Shown: positions 52,454-64,000, counted from the stretch's first letter. The stretch is DNA of 64,000 nucleotides from Synchiropus splendidus (GCF_027744825.2 NW_026527081.1:213449-277448); one strand, 5' to 3'. Program-made: numbers and translations. Notes: a model not told the origin generated them from the letters alone.

Positions 52454-55085
52454 ACAAAAACGCTTTTCAGCCTGAGATAAGGTGGGTTTCGGAACGCCAA
52501 ACATAAAAGTGTTGATAACTTTCGAAAAACACTTCAGAGAGCTTAGATTTTATGTGCACCTACTAGAAAGACCCTTTCTGCTATAGTGGGAGGTTAAAAT
52601 TTCATGTTCTGAAGCTTCCCTGAAAAGTTATGGCACAATGCGTAAAAACGCTTTTCAGCCTGAGATAAGGTGGGTTTCGGAACGCCAAACATAAAAGTGT
52701 TGATAACTTTCGAAAAACACTTCAGACAGTTTAGATTTGATGTGCAACTACTAGAAAGACCCTTTCTGCTATAGTGGGAGGTTAAAATTTCATGTTCTGA
52801 AGCTTTCCTGAAAAGTTATGGCACAATGCACAAAAACGCTTTTCAGCCTGAGATAAGGTGGGTTTCGGAACGCCAAACATAAAAGTGTTGATAACTTTGG
52901 AAAAACACTTCAGACAGTTTAGATTTGATGTGCAACTACTAGAAAGACCCTTTCTGCTATAGTGGGAGGTTAAATTTTCATGTTCTGAAGCTTTCCTGAA
53001 AAGTTATGGCACAATGCACAAAAACGCTTTTCAGCCTGAGATAAGGTGGGTTTCGGAACGCCAAACATAAAAGTGTTGATAACTTTTGAAAAACACTTCA
53101 GACAGCTTAGATTTGATGTGCAACTACTAGAAAGACCCTTTCTGCTATAGTGGGAGGTTAAAATTTCATGTTCTGAAGCTTCCCTGAAAAGTTATGGCAC
53201 AATGCACAAAAACGCTTTTCAGCCTGAGATAAGGTGGGTTTCGGAACGCCAAACATAAAAGTGTTGATAACTTTGGAAAAACACTTCAGACAGTTTAGAT
53301 TTGATGTGCAACTACTAGAAAGACCCTTTCTGCTATAGTGGGAGGTTAAAATTTCATGTTCTGAAGCTTCTCTGAAAAGTTATGGCACAATGCACAAAAA
53401 CGCTTTTCAGCCTGAGATAAGGTGGGTTTCGGAACGCCAAACATAAAAGTGTTGATAACTTTGGAAAAACACTTCAGACAGTTTAGATTTGATGTGCAAC
53501 TACTAGAAAGACCCTTTCTGCTATAGTGGGAGGTTAAAATTTCATGTTCTGAAGCTTCCCTGAAAAGTTATGGCACAATGCACAAAAACGCTTTTCAGCC
53601 TGAGATAAGGTGGGTTTCGGAACGCCAAACATAAAAGTGTTGATAACTTTCGAAAAACACTTCAGAGAGCTTAGATTTGATGTGCACCTACTAGAAAGAC
53701 CCTTTCTGCTATAGTGGGAGGTTAAAATTTCATGTTCTGAAGCTTCCCTGAAAAGTTATGGCACAATGCGTAAAAACGCTTTTCAGCCTGAGATAAGGTG
53801 GGTTTCGGAACGCCAAACATAAAAGTGTTGATAACTTTCGAAAAACACTTCAGAGAGCTTAGATTTGATGTGCACCTACTAGAAAGACCCTTTCTGCTAT
53901 AGTGGGAGGTTAAAATTTCATGTTCTGAAGCTTCCCTGAAAAGTTATGGCACAATGCGTAAAAACGCTTTTCAGCCTGAGATAAGGTGGGTTTCGGAACG
54001 CCAAACATAAAAGTGTTGATAACTTTCGAAAAACACTTCAGAGAGCTTAGATTTGATGTGCACCTACTAGAAAGACCCTTTCTGCTATAGTGGGAGGTTA
54101 AAATTTCATGTTCTGAAGCTTCCCTGAAAAGTTATGGCACAATGCGGAAAAACGCTTTTCAGCCTGAGATAAGGTGGGTTTCGGAACGCCAAACATAAAA
54201 GTGTTGATAACTTTGGAAAAACACTTCAGACAGTTTAGATTTGATGTGCAACTACTAGAAAGACCCTTTCTGCTATAGTGGGAGGTTAAAATTTCATGTT
54301 CTGAAGCTTTCCTGAAAAGTTATGGCACAATGCACAAAAACGCTTTTCAGCCTGAGATAAGGTGGGTTTCGGAACGCCAAACATAAAAGTGTTAATAACT
54401 TTGGAAAAACACTTCAGACAGTTTAGATTTGATGTGCAACTACTAGAAAGACCCTTTCTGCTATAGTGGGAGGTTAAAATTTCATGTTCTGAAGCTTCCC
54501 TGAAAAGTTATGGCACAATGCACAAAAACGCTTTTCAGCCTGAGATAAGGTGGGTTTCGGAACGCCAAACATAAAAGTGTTGATAACTTTCGAAAAACAC
54601 TTCAGAGAGCTTAGATTTGATGTGCACCTACTAGAAAGACCCTTTCTGCTATAGTGGGAGGTTAAAATTTCATGTTCTGAAGCTTCCCTGAAAAGTTATG
54701 GCACAATGCGTAAAAACGCTTTTCAGCCTGAGATAAGGTGGGTTTCGGAACGCCAAACATAAAAGTGTTGATAACTTTGGAAAAACACTTCAGACAGTTT
54801 AGATTTGATGTGCAACTACTAGAAAGACCCTTTTTGCTATAGTGGGAGGTTAAAATTTCATGTTCTGAAGCTTTCCTGAAAAGTTATGGCACAATGCACA
54901 AAAACGCTTTTCAGCCTGAGATAAGGTGGGTTTCGGAACGCCAAACATAAAAGTGTTGATAACTTTTGAAAAACACTTCAGACAGCTTAGATTTGATGTG
55001 CAACTACTAGAAAGACCCTTTCTGCTATAGTGGGAGGTTAAAATTTCATGTTCTGAAGCTTCCCTGAAAAGTTATGGCACAATGC
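52454..55085 (+). repeat. 14-monomer tandem duplication, first copy (monomers 280-293)
   Basis: Class order is 3,2*t,5t,4,5,5,3,2/3,2/3,2g,1,3,2t,4. Here 2* is a GT-start unit with C instead of G at p70. The 5t unit (52830-53017) carries a rare T-rich change (TTAAATTTTC) that recurs in the second copy. Two consecutive GT-start units with class 3 interiors (53770 and 53958) are followed by a GG-start unit (54146). Private changes that the second copy lacks include T at 53371. Confidence 0.85.
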
Positions 55086-57529
55086 ACAAAAACGCTTTTC
55101 AGCCTGAGATAAGGTGGGTTTCGGAACGCCAAACATAAAAGTGTTGATAACTTTCGAAAAACACTTCAGAGAGCTTAGATTTGATGTGCACCTACTAGAA
55201 AGACCCTTTCTGCTATAGTGGGAGGTTAAAATTTCATGTTCTGAAGCTTCCCTGAAAAGTTATGGCACAATGCGTAAAAACGCTTTTCAGCCTGAGATAA
55301 GGTGGGTTTCGGAACGCCAAACATAAAAGTGTTGATAACTTTCGAAAAACACTTCAGACAGTTTAGATTTGATGTGCAACTACTAGAAAGACCCTTTCTG
55401 CTATAGTGGGAGGTTAAAATTTCATGTTCTGAAGCTTTCCTGAAAAGTTATGGCACAATGCACAAAAACGCTTTTCAGCCTGAGATAAGGTGGGTTTCGG
55501 AACGCCAAACATAAAAGTGTTGATAACTTTGGAAAAACACTTCAGACAGTTTAGATTTGATGTGCAACTACTAGAAAGACCCTTTCTGCTATAGTGGGAG
55601 GTTAAATTTTCATGTTCTGAAGCTTTCCTGAAAAGTTATGGCACAATGCACAAAAACGCTTTTCAGCCTGAGATAAGGTGGGTTTCGGAACGCCAAACAT
55701 AAAAGTGTTGATAACTTTTGAAAAACACTTCAGACAGCTTAGATTTGATGTGCAACTACTAGAAAGACCCTTTCTGCTATAGTGGGAGGTTAAAATTTCA
55801 TGTTCTGAAGCTTCCCTGAAAAGTTATGGCACAATGCACAAAAACGCTTTTCAGCCTGAGATAAGGTGGGTTTCGGAACGCCAAACATAAAAGTGTTGAT
55901 AACTTTGGAAAAACACTTCAGACAGTTTAGATTTGATGTGCAACTACTAGAAAGACCCTTTCTGCTATAGTGGGAGGTTAAAATTTCATGTTCTGAAGCT
56001 TCCCTGAAAAGTTATGGCACAATGCACAAAAACGCTTTTCAGCCTGAGATAAGGTGGGTTTCGGAACGCCAAACATAAAAGTGTTGATAACTTTGGAAAA
56101 ACACTTCAGACAGTTTAGATTTGATGTGCAACTACTAGAAAGACCCTTTCTGCTATAGTGGGAGGTTAAAATTTCATGTTCTGAAGCTTCCCTGAAAAGT
56201 TATGGCACAATGCACAAAAACGCTTTTCAGCCTGAGATAAGGTGGGTTTCGGAACGCCAAACATAAAAGTGTTGATAACTTTCGAAAAACACTTCAGAGA
56301 GCTTAGATTTGATGTGCACCTACTAGAAAGACCCTTTCTGCTATAGTGGGAGGTTAAAATTTCATGTTCTGAAGCTTCCCTGAAAAGTTATGGCACAATG
56401 CGTAAAAACGCTTTTCAGCCTGAGATAAGGTGGGTTTCGGAACGCCAAACATAAAAGTGTTGATAACTTTCGAAAAACACTTCAGAGAGCTTAGATTTGA
56501 TGTGCACCTACTAGAAAGACCCTTTCTGCTATAGTGGGAGGTTAAAATTTCATGTTCTGAAGCTTCCCTGAAAAGTTATGGCACAATGCGTAAAAACGCT
56601 TTTCAGCCTGAGATAAGGTGGGTTTCGGAACGCCAAACATAAAAGTGTTGATAACTTTCGAAAAACACTTCAGAGAGCTTAGATTTGATGTGCAACTACT
56701 AGAAAGACCCTTTCTGCTATAGTGGGAGGTTAAAATTTCATGTTCTGAAGCTTTCCTGAAAAGTTATGGCACAATGCACAAAAACGCTTTTCAGCCTGAG
56801 ATAAGGTGGGTTTCGGAACGCCAAACATAAAAGTGTTAATAACTTTGGAAAAACACTTCAGACAGTTTAGATTTGATGTGCAACTACTAGAAAGACCCTT
56901 TCTGCTATAGTGGGAGGTTAAAATTTCATGTTCTGAAGCTTCCCTGAAAAGTTATGGCACAATGCACAAAAACGCTTTTCAGCCTGAGATAAGGTGGGTT
57001 TCGGAACGCCAAACATAAAAGTGTTGATAACTTTCGAAAAACACTTCAGAGAGCTTAGATTTGATGTGCACCTACTAGAAAGACCCTTTCTGCTATAGTG
57101 GGAGGTTAAAATTTCATGTTCTGAAGCTTCCCTGAAAAGTTATGGCACAATGCGTAAAAACGCTTTTCAGCCTGAGATAAGGTGGGTTTCGGAACGCCAA
57201 ACATAAAAGTGTTGATAACTTTGGAAAAACACTTCAGACAGTTTAGATTTGATGTGCAACTACTAGAAAGACCCTTTCTGCTATAGTGGGAGGTTAAAAT
57301 TTCATGTTCTGAAGCTTTCCTGAAAAGTTATGGCACAATGCACAAAAACGCTTTTCAGCCTGAGATAAGGTGGGTTTCGGAACGCCAAACATAAAAGTGT
57401 TGATAACTTTTGAAAAACACTTCAGACAGCTTAGATTTGATGTGCAACTACTAGAAAGACCCTTTCTGCTATAGTGGGAGGTTAAAATTTCATGTTCTGA
57501 AGCTTCCCTGAAAAGTTATGGCACAATGC
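55086..57529 (+). repeat. 14-monomer tandem duplication, second copy, one unit shorter (monomers 294-306)
   Basis: Class order is 3,2*t,5t,4,5,5,3,2/3,2/3t,1,3,2t,4. It matches the first copy except that the second 2/3 unit and the GG-start unit are replaced by one hybrid, monomer 302 (56590-56777). That hybrid has the front of a 2/3 unit (GT, C70, GAGC) and the back of the GG unit (A106, T165), so the exchange falls between p89 and p106. The result is a one-monomer loss with the 188-bp length kept. Confidence 0.87.
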
Positions 57530-60500
57530 ACAAAAACGCTTTTCAGCCTGAGATAAGGTGGGTTTCGGAACGCCAAACATAAAAGTGTTGATAACTTTGG
57601 AAAAACACTTCAGACAGTTTAGATTTGATGTGCAACTACTAGAAAGACCCTTTCTGCTATAGTGGGAGGTTAAAATTTCATGTTCTGAAGCTTCCCTGAA
57701 AAGTTATGGCACAATGCACAAAAACGCTTTTCAGCCTGAGATAAGGTGGGTTTCGGAACGCCAAACATAAAAGTGTTGATAACTTTCGAAAAACACTTCA
57801 GAGAGCTTAGATTTGATGTGCACCTACTAGAAAGACCCTTTCTGCTATAGTGGGAGGTTAAAATTTCATGTTCTGAAGCTTTCCTGAAAAGTTATGGCAC
57901 AATGCACAAAAACGCTTTTCAGCCTGAGATAAGGTGGGTTTCGGAACGCCAAACATAAAAGTGTTGATAACTTTCGAAAAACACTTCAGAGAGCTTAGAT
58001 TTGATGTGCACCTACTAGAAAGACCCTTTCTGCTATAGTGGGAGGTTAAAATTTCATGTTCTGAAGCTTCCCTGAAAAGTTATGGCACAATGCGTAAAAA
58101 CGCTTTTCAGCCTGAGATAAGGTGGGTTTCGGAACGCCAAACATAAAAGTGTTGATAACTTTGGAAAAACACTTCAGACAGCTTAGATTTGATGTGCAAC
58201 TACTAGAAAGACCCTTTCTGCTATAGTGGGAGGTTAAAATTTCATGTTCTGAAGCTTCCCTGAAAAGTTATGGCACAATGCACAAAAACGCTTTTCAGCC
58301 TGAGATAAGGTGGGTTTCGGAACGCCAAACATAAAAGTGTTGATAACTTTCGAAAAACACTTCAGACAGCTTAGATTTGATGTGCACCTACTAGAAAGAC
58401 CCTTTCTGCTATAGTGGGAGGTTAAAATTTCATGTTCTGAAGCTTCCCTGAAAAGTTATGGCACAATGCGTAAAAACGCTTTTCAGCCTGAGATAAGGTG
58501 GGTTTCGGAACGCCAAACATAAAAGTGTTGATAACTTTGGAAAAACACTTCAGACAGTTTAGATTTGATGTGCAACTACTAGAAAGACCCTTTCTGCTAT
58601 AGTGGGAGGTTAAAATTTCATGTTCTGAAGCTTCCCTGAAAAGTTATGGCACAATGCACAAAAACGCTTTTCAGCCTGAGATAAGGTGGGTTTCGGAACG
58701 CCAAACATAAAAGTGTTAATAACTTTGGAAAAACACTTCAGACAGTTTAGATTTGATGTGCAACTACTAGAAAGACCCTTTCTGCTATAGTGGGAGGTTA
58801 AAATTTCATGTTCTGAAGCTTCCCTGAAAAGTTATGGCACAATGCACAAAAACGCTTTTCAGCCTGAGATAAGGTGGGTTTCGGAACGCCAAACATAAAA
58901 GTGTTGATAACTTTCGAAAAACACTTCAGAGAGCTTAGATTTGATGTGCACCTACTAGAAAGACCCTTTCTGCTATAGTGGGAGGTTAAAATTTCATGTT
59001 CTGAAGCTTTCCTGAAAAGTTATGGCACAATGCACAAAAACGCTTTTCAGCCTGAGATAAGGTGGGTTTCGGAACGCCAAACATAAAAGTGTTGATAACT
59101 TTCGAAAAACACTTCAGAGAGCTTAGATTTGATGTGCACCTACTAGAAAGACCCTTTCTGCTATAGTGGGAGGTTAAGATTTCATGTTCTGAAGCTTCCC
59201 TGAAAAGTTATGGCACAATGCGTAAAAACGCTTTTCAGCCTGAGATAAGGTGGGTTTCGGAACGCCAAACATAAAAGTGTTGATAACTTTGGAAAAACAC
59301 TTCAGACAGCTTAGATTTGATGTGCAACTACTAGAAAGACCCTTTCTGCTATAGTGGGAGGTTAAAATTTCATGTTCTGAAGCTTCCCTGAAAAGTTATG
59401 GCACAATGCACAAAAACGCTTTTCAGCCTGAGATAAGGTGGGTTTCGGAACGCCAAACATAAAAGTGTTGATAACTTTCGAAAAACACTTCAGACAGCTT
59501 AGATTTGATGTGCACCTACTAGAAAGACCCTTTCTGCTATAGTGGGAGGTTAAAATTTCATGTTCTGAAGCTTCCCTGAAAAGTTATGGCACAATGCGTA
59601 AAAACGCTTTTCAGCCTGAGATAAGGTGGGTTTCGGAACGCCAAACATAAAAGTGTTGATAACTTTGGAGAAACACTTCAGACAGTTTAGATTTGATGTG
59701 CAACTACTAGAAAGACCCTTTCTGCTATAGTGGGAGGTTAAAATTTCATGTTCTGAAGCTTCCCTGAAAAGTTATGGCACAATGCACAAAAACGCTTTTC
59801 AGCCTGAGATAAGGTGGGTTTCGGAACGCCAAACATAAAAGTGTTAATAACTTTGGAAAAACACTTCAGACAGTTTAGATTTGATGTGCAACTACTAGAA
59901 AGACCCTTTCTGCTATAGTGGGAGGTTAAAATTTCATGTTCTGAAGCTTCCCTGAAAAGTTATGGCACAATGCACAAAAACGCTTTTCAGCCTGAGATAA
60001 GGTGGGTTTCGGAACGCCAAACATAAAAGTGTTGATAACTTTCAAAAAACACTTCAGAGAGCTTAGATTTGATGTGCACCTACTAGAAAGACCCTTTCTG
60101 CTATAGTGGGAGGTTAAAATTTCATGTTCTGAAGCTTCCCTGAAAAGTTATGGCACAATGCGGAAAAACGCTTTTCAGCCTGAGATAAGGTGGGTTTCGG
60201 AACGCCAAACATAAAAGTGTTGATAACTTTGGAAAAACACTTCAGACAGTTTAGATTTGATGTGCAACTACTAGAAAGACCCTTTCTGCTATAGTGGGAG
60301 GTTAAAATTTCATGTTCTGAAGCTTTCCTGAAAAGTTATGGCACAATGCACAAAAACGCTTTTCAGCCTGAGATAAGGTGGGTTTCGGAACGCCAAACAT
60401 AAAAGTGTTGATAACTTTTGAAAAACACTTCAGACAGCTTAGATTTGATGTGCAACTACTAGAAAGACCCTTTCTGCTATAGTGGGAGGTTAAAATTTCA

Positions 60501-63500
60501 TGTTCTGAAGCTTCCCTGAAAAGTTATGGCACAATGCACAAAAACGCTTTTCAGCCTGAGATAAGGTGGGTTTCGGAACGCCAAACATAAAAGTGTTGAT
60601 AACTTTGGAAAAACACTTCAGACAGTTTAGATTTGATGTGCAACTACTAGAAAGACCCTTTCTGCTATAGTGGGAGGTTAAAATTTCATGTTCTGAAGCT
60701 TTTCTGAAAAGTTATGGCACAATGCACAAAAACGCTTTTCAGCCTGAGATAAGGTGGGTTTCGGAACGCCAAACATAAAAGTGTTGATAACTTTTGAAAA
60801 ACACTTCAGACAGCTTAGATTTGATGTGCAACTACTAGAAAGACCCTTTCTGCTATAGTGGGAGGTTAAAATTTCATGTTCTGAAGCTTCCCTGAAAAGT
60901 TATGGCACAATGCACAAAAACGCTTTTCAGCCTGAGATAAGGTGGGTTTCGGAACGCCAAACATAAAAGTGTTGATAACTTTGGAAAAACACTTCAGACA
61001 GTTTAGATTTGATGTGCAACTACTAGAAAGACCCTTTCTGCTATAGTGGGAGGTTAAAATTTCATGTTCTGAAGCTTCCCTGAAAAGTTATGGCACAATG
61101 CACAAAAACGCTTTTCAGCCTGAGATAAGGTGGGTTTCGGAACGCCAAACATAAAAGTGTTGATAACTTTGGAAAAACACTTCAGACAGTTTAGATTTGA
61201 TGTGCAACTACTAGAAAGACCCTTTCTGCTATAGTGGGAGGTTAAAATTTCATGTTCTGAAGCTTCCCTGAAAAGTTATGGCACAATGCACAAAAACGCT
61301 TTTCAGCCTGAGATAAGGTGGGTTTCGGAACGCCAAACATAAAAGTGTTGATAACTTTCGAAAAACACTTCAGAGAGCTTAGATTTGATGTGCACCTACT
61401 AGAAAGACCCTTTCTGCTATAGTGGGAGGTTAAAATTTCATGTTCTGAAGCTTCCCTGAAAAGTTATGGCACAATGCGTAAAAACGCTTTTCAGCCTGAG
61501 ATAAGGTGGGTTTCGGAACGCCAAACATAAAAGTGTTGATAACTTTGGAAAAACACTTCAGACAGTTTAGATTTGATGTGCAACTACTAGAAAGACCCTT
61601 TCTGCTATAGTGGGAGGTTAAAATTTCATGTTCTGAAGCTTTCCTGAAAAGTTATGGCACAATGCACAAAAACGCTTTTCAGCCTGAGATAAGGTGGGTT
61701 TCGGAACGCCAAACATAAAAGTGTTGATAACTTTGGAAAAACACTTCAGACAGTTTAGATTTGATGTGCAACTACTAGAAAGACCCTTTCTGCTATAGTG
61801 GGAGGTTAAAATTTCATGTTCTGAAGCTTTCCTGAAAAGTTATGGCACAATGCACAAAAACGCTTTTCAGCCTGAGATAAGGTGGGTTTCGGAACGCCAA
61901 ACATAAAAGTGTTGATAACTTTTGAAAAACACTTCAGACAGCTTAGATTTGATGTGCAACTACTAGAAAGACCCTTTCTGCTATAGTGGGAGGTTAAAAT
62001 TTCATGTTCTGAAGCTTCCCTGAAAAGTTATGGCACAATGCACAAAAACGCTTTTCAGCCTGAGATAAGGTGGGTTTCGGAACGCCAAACATAAAAGTGT
62101 TGATAACTTTGGAAAAACACTTCAGACAGTTTAGATTTGATGTGCAACTACTAGAAAGACCCTTTCTGCTATAGTGGGAGGTTAAAATTTCATGTTCTGA
62201 AGCTTCCCTGAAAAGTTATGGCACAATGCGTAAAAACGCTTTTCAGCCTGAGATAAGGTGGGTTTCGGAACGCCAAACATAAAAGTGTTGATAACTTTGG
62301 AAAAACACTTCAGACAGTTTAGATTTGATGTGCAACTACTAGAAAGACCCTTTCTGCTATAGTGGGAGGTTAAAATTTCATGTTCTGAAGCTTCCCTGAA
62401 AAGTTATGGCACAATGCACAAAAACGCTTTTCAGCCTGAGATAAGGTGGGTTTCGGAACGCCAAACATAAAAGTGTTAATAACTTTGGAAAAACACTTCA
62501 GACAGTTTAGATTTGATGTGCAACTACTAGAAAGACCCTTTCTGCTATAGTGGGAGGTTAAAATTTCATGTTCTGAAGCTTCCCTGAAAAGTTATGGCAC
62601 AATGCACAAAAACGCTTTTCAGCCTGAGATAAGGTGGGTTTCGGAACGCCAAACATAAAAGTGTTGATAACTTTCGAAAAACACTTCAGACAGCTTAGAT
62701 TTGATGTGCACCTACTAGAAAGACCCTTTCTGCTATAGTGGGAGGTTAAAATTTCATGTTCTGAAGCTTCCCTGAAAAGTTATGGCACAATGCGTAAAAA
62801 CGCTTTTCAGCCTGAGATAAGGTGGGTTTCGGAACGCCAAACATAAAAGTGTTGATAACTTTGGAAAAACACTTCAGACAGTTTAGATTTGATGTGCAAC
62901 TACTAGAAAGACCCTTTCTGCTATAGTGGGAGGTTAAAATTTCATGTTCTGAAGCTTCCCTGAAAAGTTATGGCACAATGCACAAAAACGCTTTTCAGCC
63001 TGAGATAAGGTGGGTTTCGGAACGCCAAACATAAAAGTGTTAATAACTTTGGAAAAACACTTCAGACAGTTTAGATTTGATGTGCAACTACTAGAAAGAC
63101 CCTTTCTGCTATAGTGGGAGGTTAAAATTTCATGTTCTGAAGCTTCCCTGAAAAGTTATGGCACAATGCACAAAAACGCTTTTCAGCCTGAGATAAGGTG
63201 GGTTTCGGAACGCCAAACATAAAAGTGTTGATAACTTTCGAAAAACACTTCAGAGAGCTTAGATTTGATGTGCACCTACTAGAAAGACCCTTTCTGCTAT
63301 AGTGGGAGGTTAAAATTTCATGTTCTGAAGCTTCCCTGAAAAGTTATGGCACAATGCGTAAAAACGCTTTTCAGCCTGAGATAAGGTGGGTTTCGGAACG
63401 CCAAACATAAAAGTGTTGATAACTTTTGAAAAACACTTCAGACAGCTTAGATTTGATGTGCAACTACTAGAAAGACCCTTTCTGCTATAGTGGGAGGTTA

Positions 63501-63921
63501 AAATTTCATGTTCTGAAGCTTCCCTGAAAAGTTATGGCACAATGCACAAAAACGCTTTTCAGCCTGAGATAAGGTGGGTTTCGGAACGCCAAACATAAAA
63601 GTGTTGATAACTTTGGAAAAACACTTCAGACAGTTTAGATTTGATGTGCAACTACTAGAAAGACCCTTTCTGCTATAGTGGGAGGTTAAAATTTCATGTT
63701 CTGAAGCTTCCCTGAAAAGTTATGGCACAATGCACAAAAACGCTTTTCAGCCTGAGATAAGGTGGGTTTCGGAACGCATAACATAAAAGTGTTCATAACT
63801 TTCTAAAAACACTTCAGAGAGCTTAGATTTGATGTGCACCTACTAGAAAGACCCTTTCTGCTATAGTGGGAGGTTAAAATTTCATGTTCTGAAGCTTCCC
63901 TGAAAAGTTATGGCACAATGC
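57154..63921 (+). repeat. Duplicated segment D, right copy (monomers 305-340)
   Basis: From monomer 307 it reads 5,3t,3,2c,6,2,1,3t,3,2c,6,2,1,3,2g,4,5tt,4,5,5,3,2t,5t,4,5,2,1,6,2,1,3,2/4,5,3v. Two full rounds of the module 3t,3,2c,6,2,1 are at 57718-59973. Monomer 323 (60538-60725) has an AC start, a class 5 interior and T165-T166; this matches an AC front from monomer 231 joined to the back of monomer 232. Monomers 324-332 match 258-266 better than the D left copy, so this segment is a mosaic of at least two sources. Monomer 320 shows A at 60044, a CpG-to-CpA change at p70-71. Confidence 0.78.
63734..63921 (+). repeat. Divergent monomer 340 (class 3v), right occurrence
   Basis: Carries the same four clustered substitutions as monomer 249: A63778, T63779, C63794 and T63804. 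It is flanked by a class 5 unit before and a GT start after, as on the left. The preceding GT-start unit differs (2/4 hybrid here, class 2 there), so the duplication was edited next to it. It is the strongest anchor for the 17108-bp offset duplication. Confidence 0.9.
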
Positions 63922-64000
63922 GTAAAAACGCTTTTCAGCCTGAGATAAGGTGGGTTTCGGAACGCCAAACATAAAAGTGTTGATAACTTTGGAAAAACAC
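63922..64000 (+). repeat. Partial monomer 341, cut by the window edge
   Basis: First 79 bp of a unit with GT start, G61 and G70, consistent with class 2. It stops inside the AACAC of the p75-81 dyad arm because the window ends; the array clearly continues. Confidence 0.95.

Larger units (their letters stand above)
1..64000 (+). repeat. Satellite DNA array, 188-bp monomer, 340 complete copies plus one partial
   Basis: Every stretch of the window is the same 188-bp unit, always in the same orientation, with unit starts at 1, 189, 377, 565 and so on at exact 188-bp steps to 39105, then from 39294 to 63922 after a single 1-bp insertion. The consensus has about 39% GC. Copies differ mainly at p1-2, 61, 70, 86-89, 106 and 165, plus scattered private changes; members of one class are usually identical or differ by one base. 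No spacer, inversion or foreign insertion is present. A HindIII site (AAGCTT, p159-164) is kept in almost every copy, so digestion should give a 188-bp ladder. Such arrays are typical of eukaryotic centromeric or pericentromeric heterochromatin; that location is inferred. I do not recognise the family by name. Confidence 0.98.

Noticed and set aside
1..64000. CRISPR array or bacterial repeat locus
   Set aside because: The repeat is 188 bp with no unique spacers, no leader and no cas genes; adjacent units touch directly.
1..64000. CENP-B box
   Set aside because: The best partial match, at p67-83 of class 3 and 6 units, has TTCG, the A and the first C, but lacks the final GGG (6 of 9 key bases). 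TTTCGGAACG at p34-43 also fails the spacing. I see no full box on either strand.
1..64000. Transposable element insertion, inverted block, or telomeric or rDNA sequence
   Set aside because: All unit starts fall on the expected 188-bp grid in one orientation, so there is no room for an insertion or inversion. No short telomere-type repeat or rRNA-like stretch was seen.
1..64000. Naming the organism or satellite family
   Set aside because: Length, AT content and a HindIII site are shared by unrelated satellites of plants, fish, reptiles and molluscs. I found no motif that decides between them; a database search with the consensus would be decisive.

Overview
The whole 64 kb window is one uninterrupted eukaryotic satellite DNA array. 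A 188-bp monomer is repeated head to tail in a single orientation: 340 complete copies (positions 1-63921) plus a 79-bp partial copy (63922-64000). Both ends of the array lie outside the window. I found no gene, RNA gene, transposable element, CRISPR array, inverted segment or non-satellite spacer. The consensus monomer is about 39% GC (73 of 188 positions), close to nucleosome-repeat length and rich in short A/T tracts and dyads, as in many centromeric or pericentromeric satellites. The species cannot be read from the sequence and I do not recognise the family by name; only 'eukaryote with large satellite blocks' is supported. Centromeric function is an inference.

Numbering used here: monomer n starts at 1+188(n-1) for n=1-209 and at 39294+188(n-210) for n=210-341. 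The only net length change is one extra G in monomer 209 (39142-39144). Positions inside a monomer (p1-p188) count from the A or G after the ...CAATGC end of the previous copy. A few linked sites sort almost all copies into six classes. Class 1: AC at p1-2, A at p61, G at p70, CAGT at p86-89, A at p106. Class 2: GT at p1-2, G61, G70, CAGT, A106. Class 3: AC, G61, C70, GAGC, C106. Class 4: AC, G61, T70, CAGC, A106. Class 5: AC, G61, G70, CAGT, A106. Class 6: AC, G61, C70, CAGC, C106. Suffixes: t = T at p165 (otherwise C); tt = T at p165-166; s = CATC at p86-89; c = class 2 with CAGC; g = GG at p1-2; p = C at p87; q = A at p25; v = the divergent monomer; * = class 2 with C70; x/y = hybrid.

Layout: 1-1316 left flank. 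1317-22372 is long block A, repeated in altered form as block B at 28013-43805. Inside A, 10529-14852 is repeated at 16733-21056 (offset 6204, 33 monomers). Across 19435-25628 a 15-monomer, 2820-bp unit is tandemly duplicated with no difference seen. 25569-28012 links A and B. 40422-46813 recurs as a mosaic at 57154-63921, marked by a rare divergent monomer 17108 bp apart. 52454-57529 is a 14/13-monomer tandem duplication. The right half carries a class (5t) missing from the left, and the left carries markers (5p/5q) missing from the right.

The biology visible here is array evolution. There is no fixed higher-order repeat; duplications of 2.4 to about 20 kb are nested in one another. Many copies are full-length 188-bp hybrids of two neighbouring classes, several sitting where one repeat copy lacks monomers present in the other. 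That is the expected footprint of in-register recombination. The nesting gives a relative order of events: the A/B duplication first, then the 33-monomer duplication, then the 15-monomer duplication.
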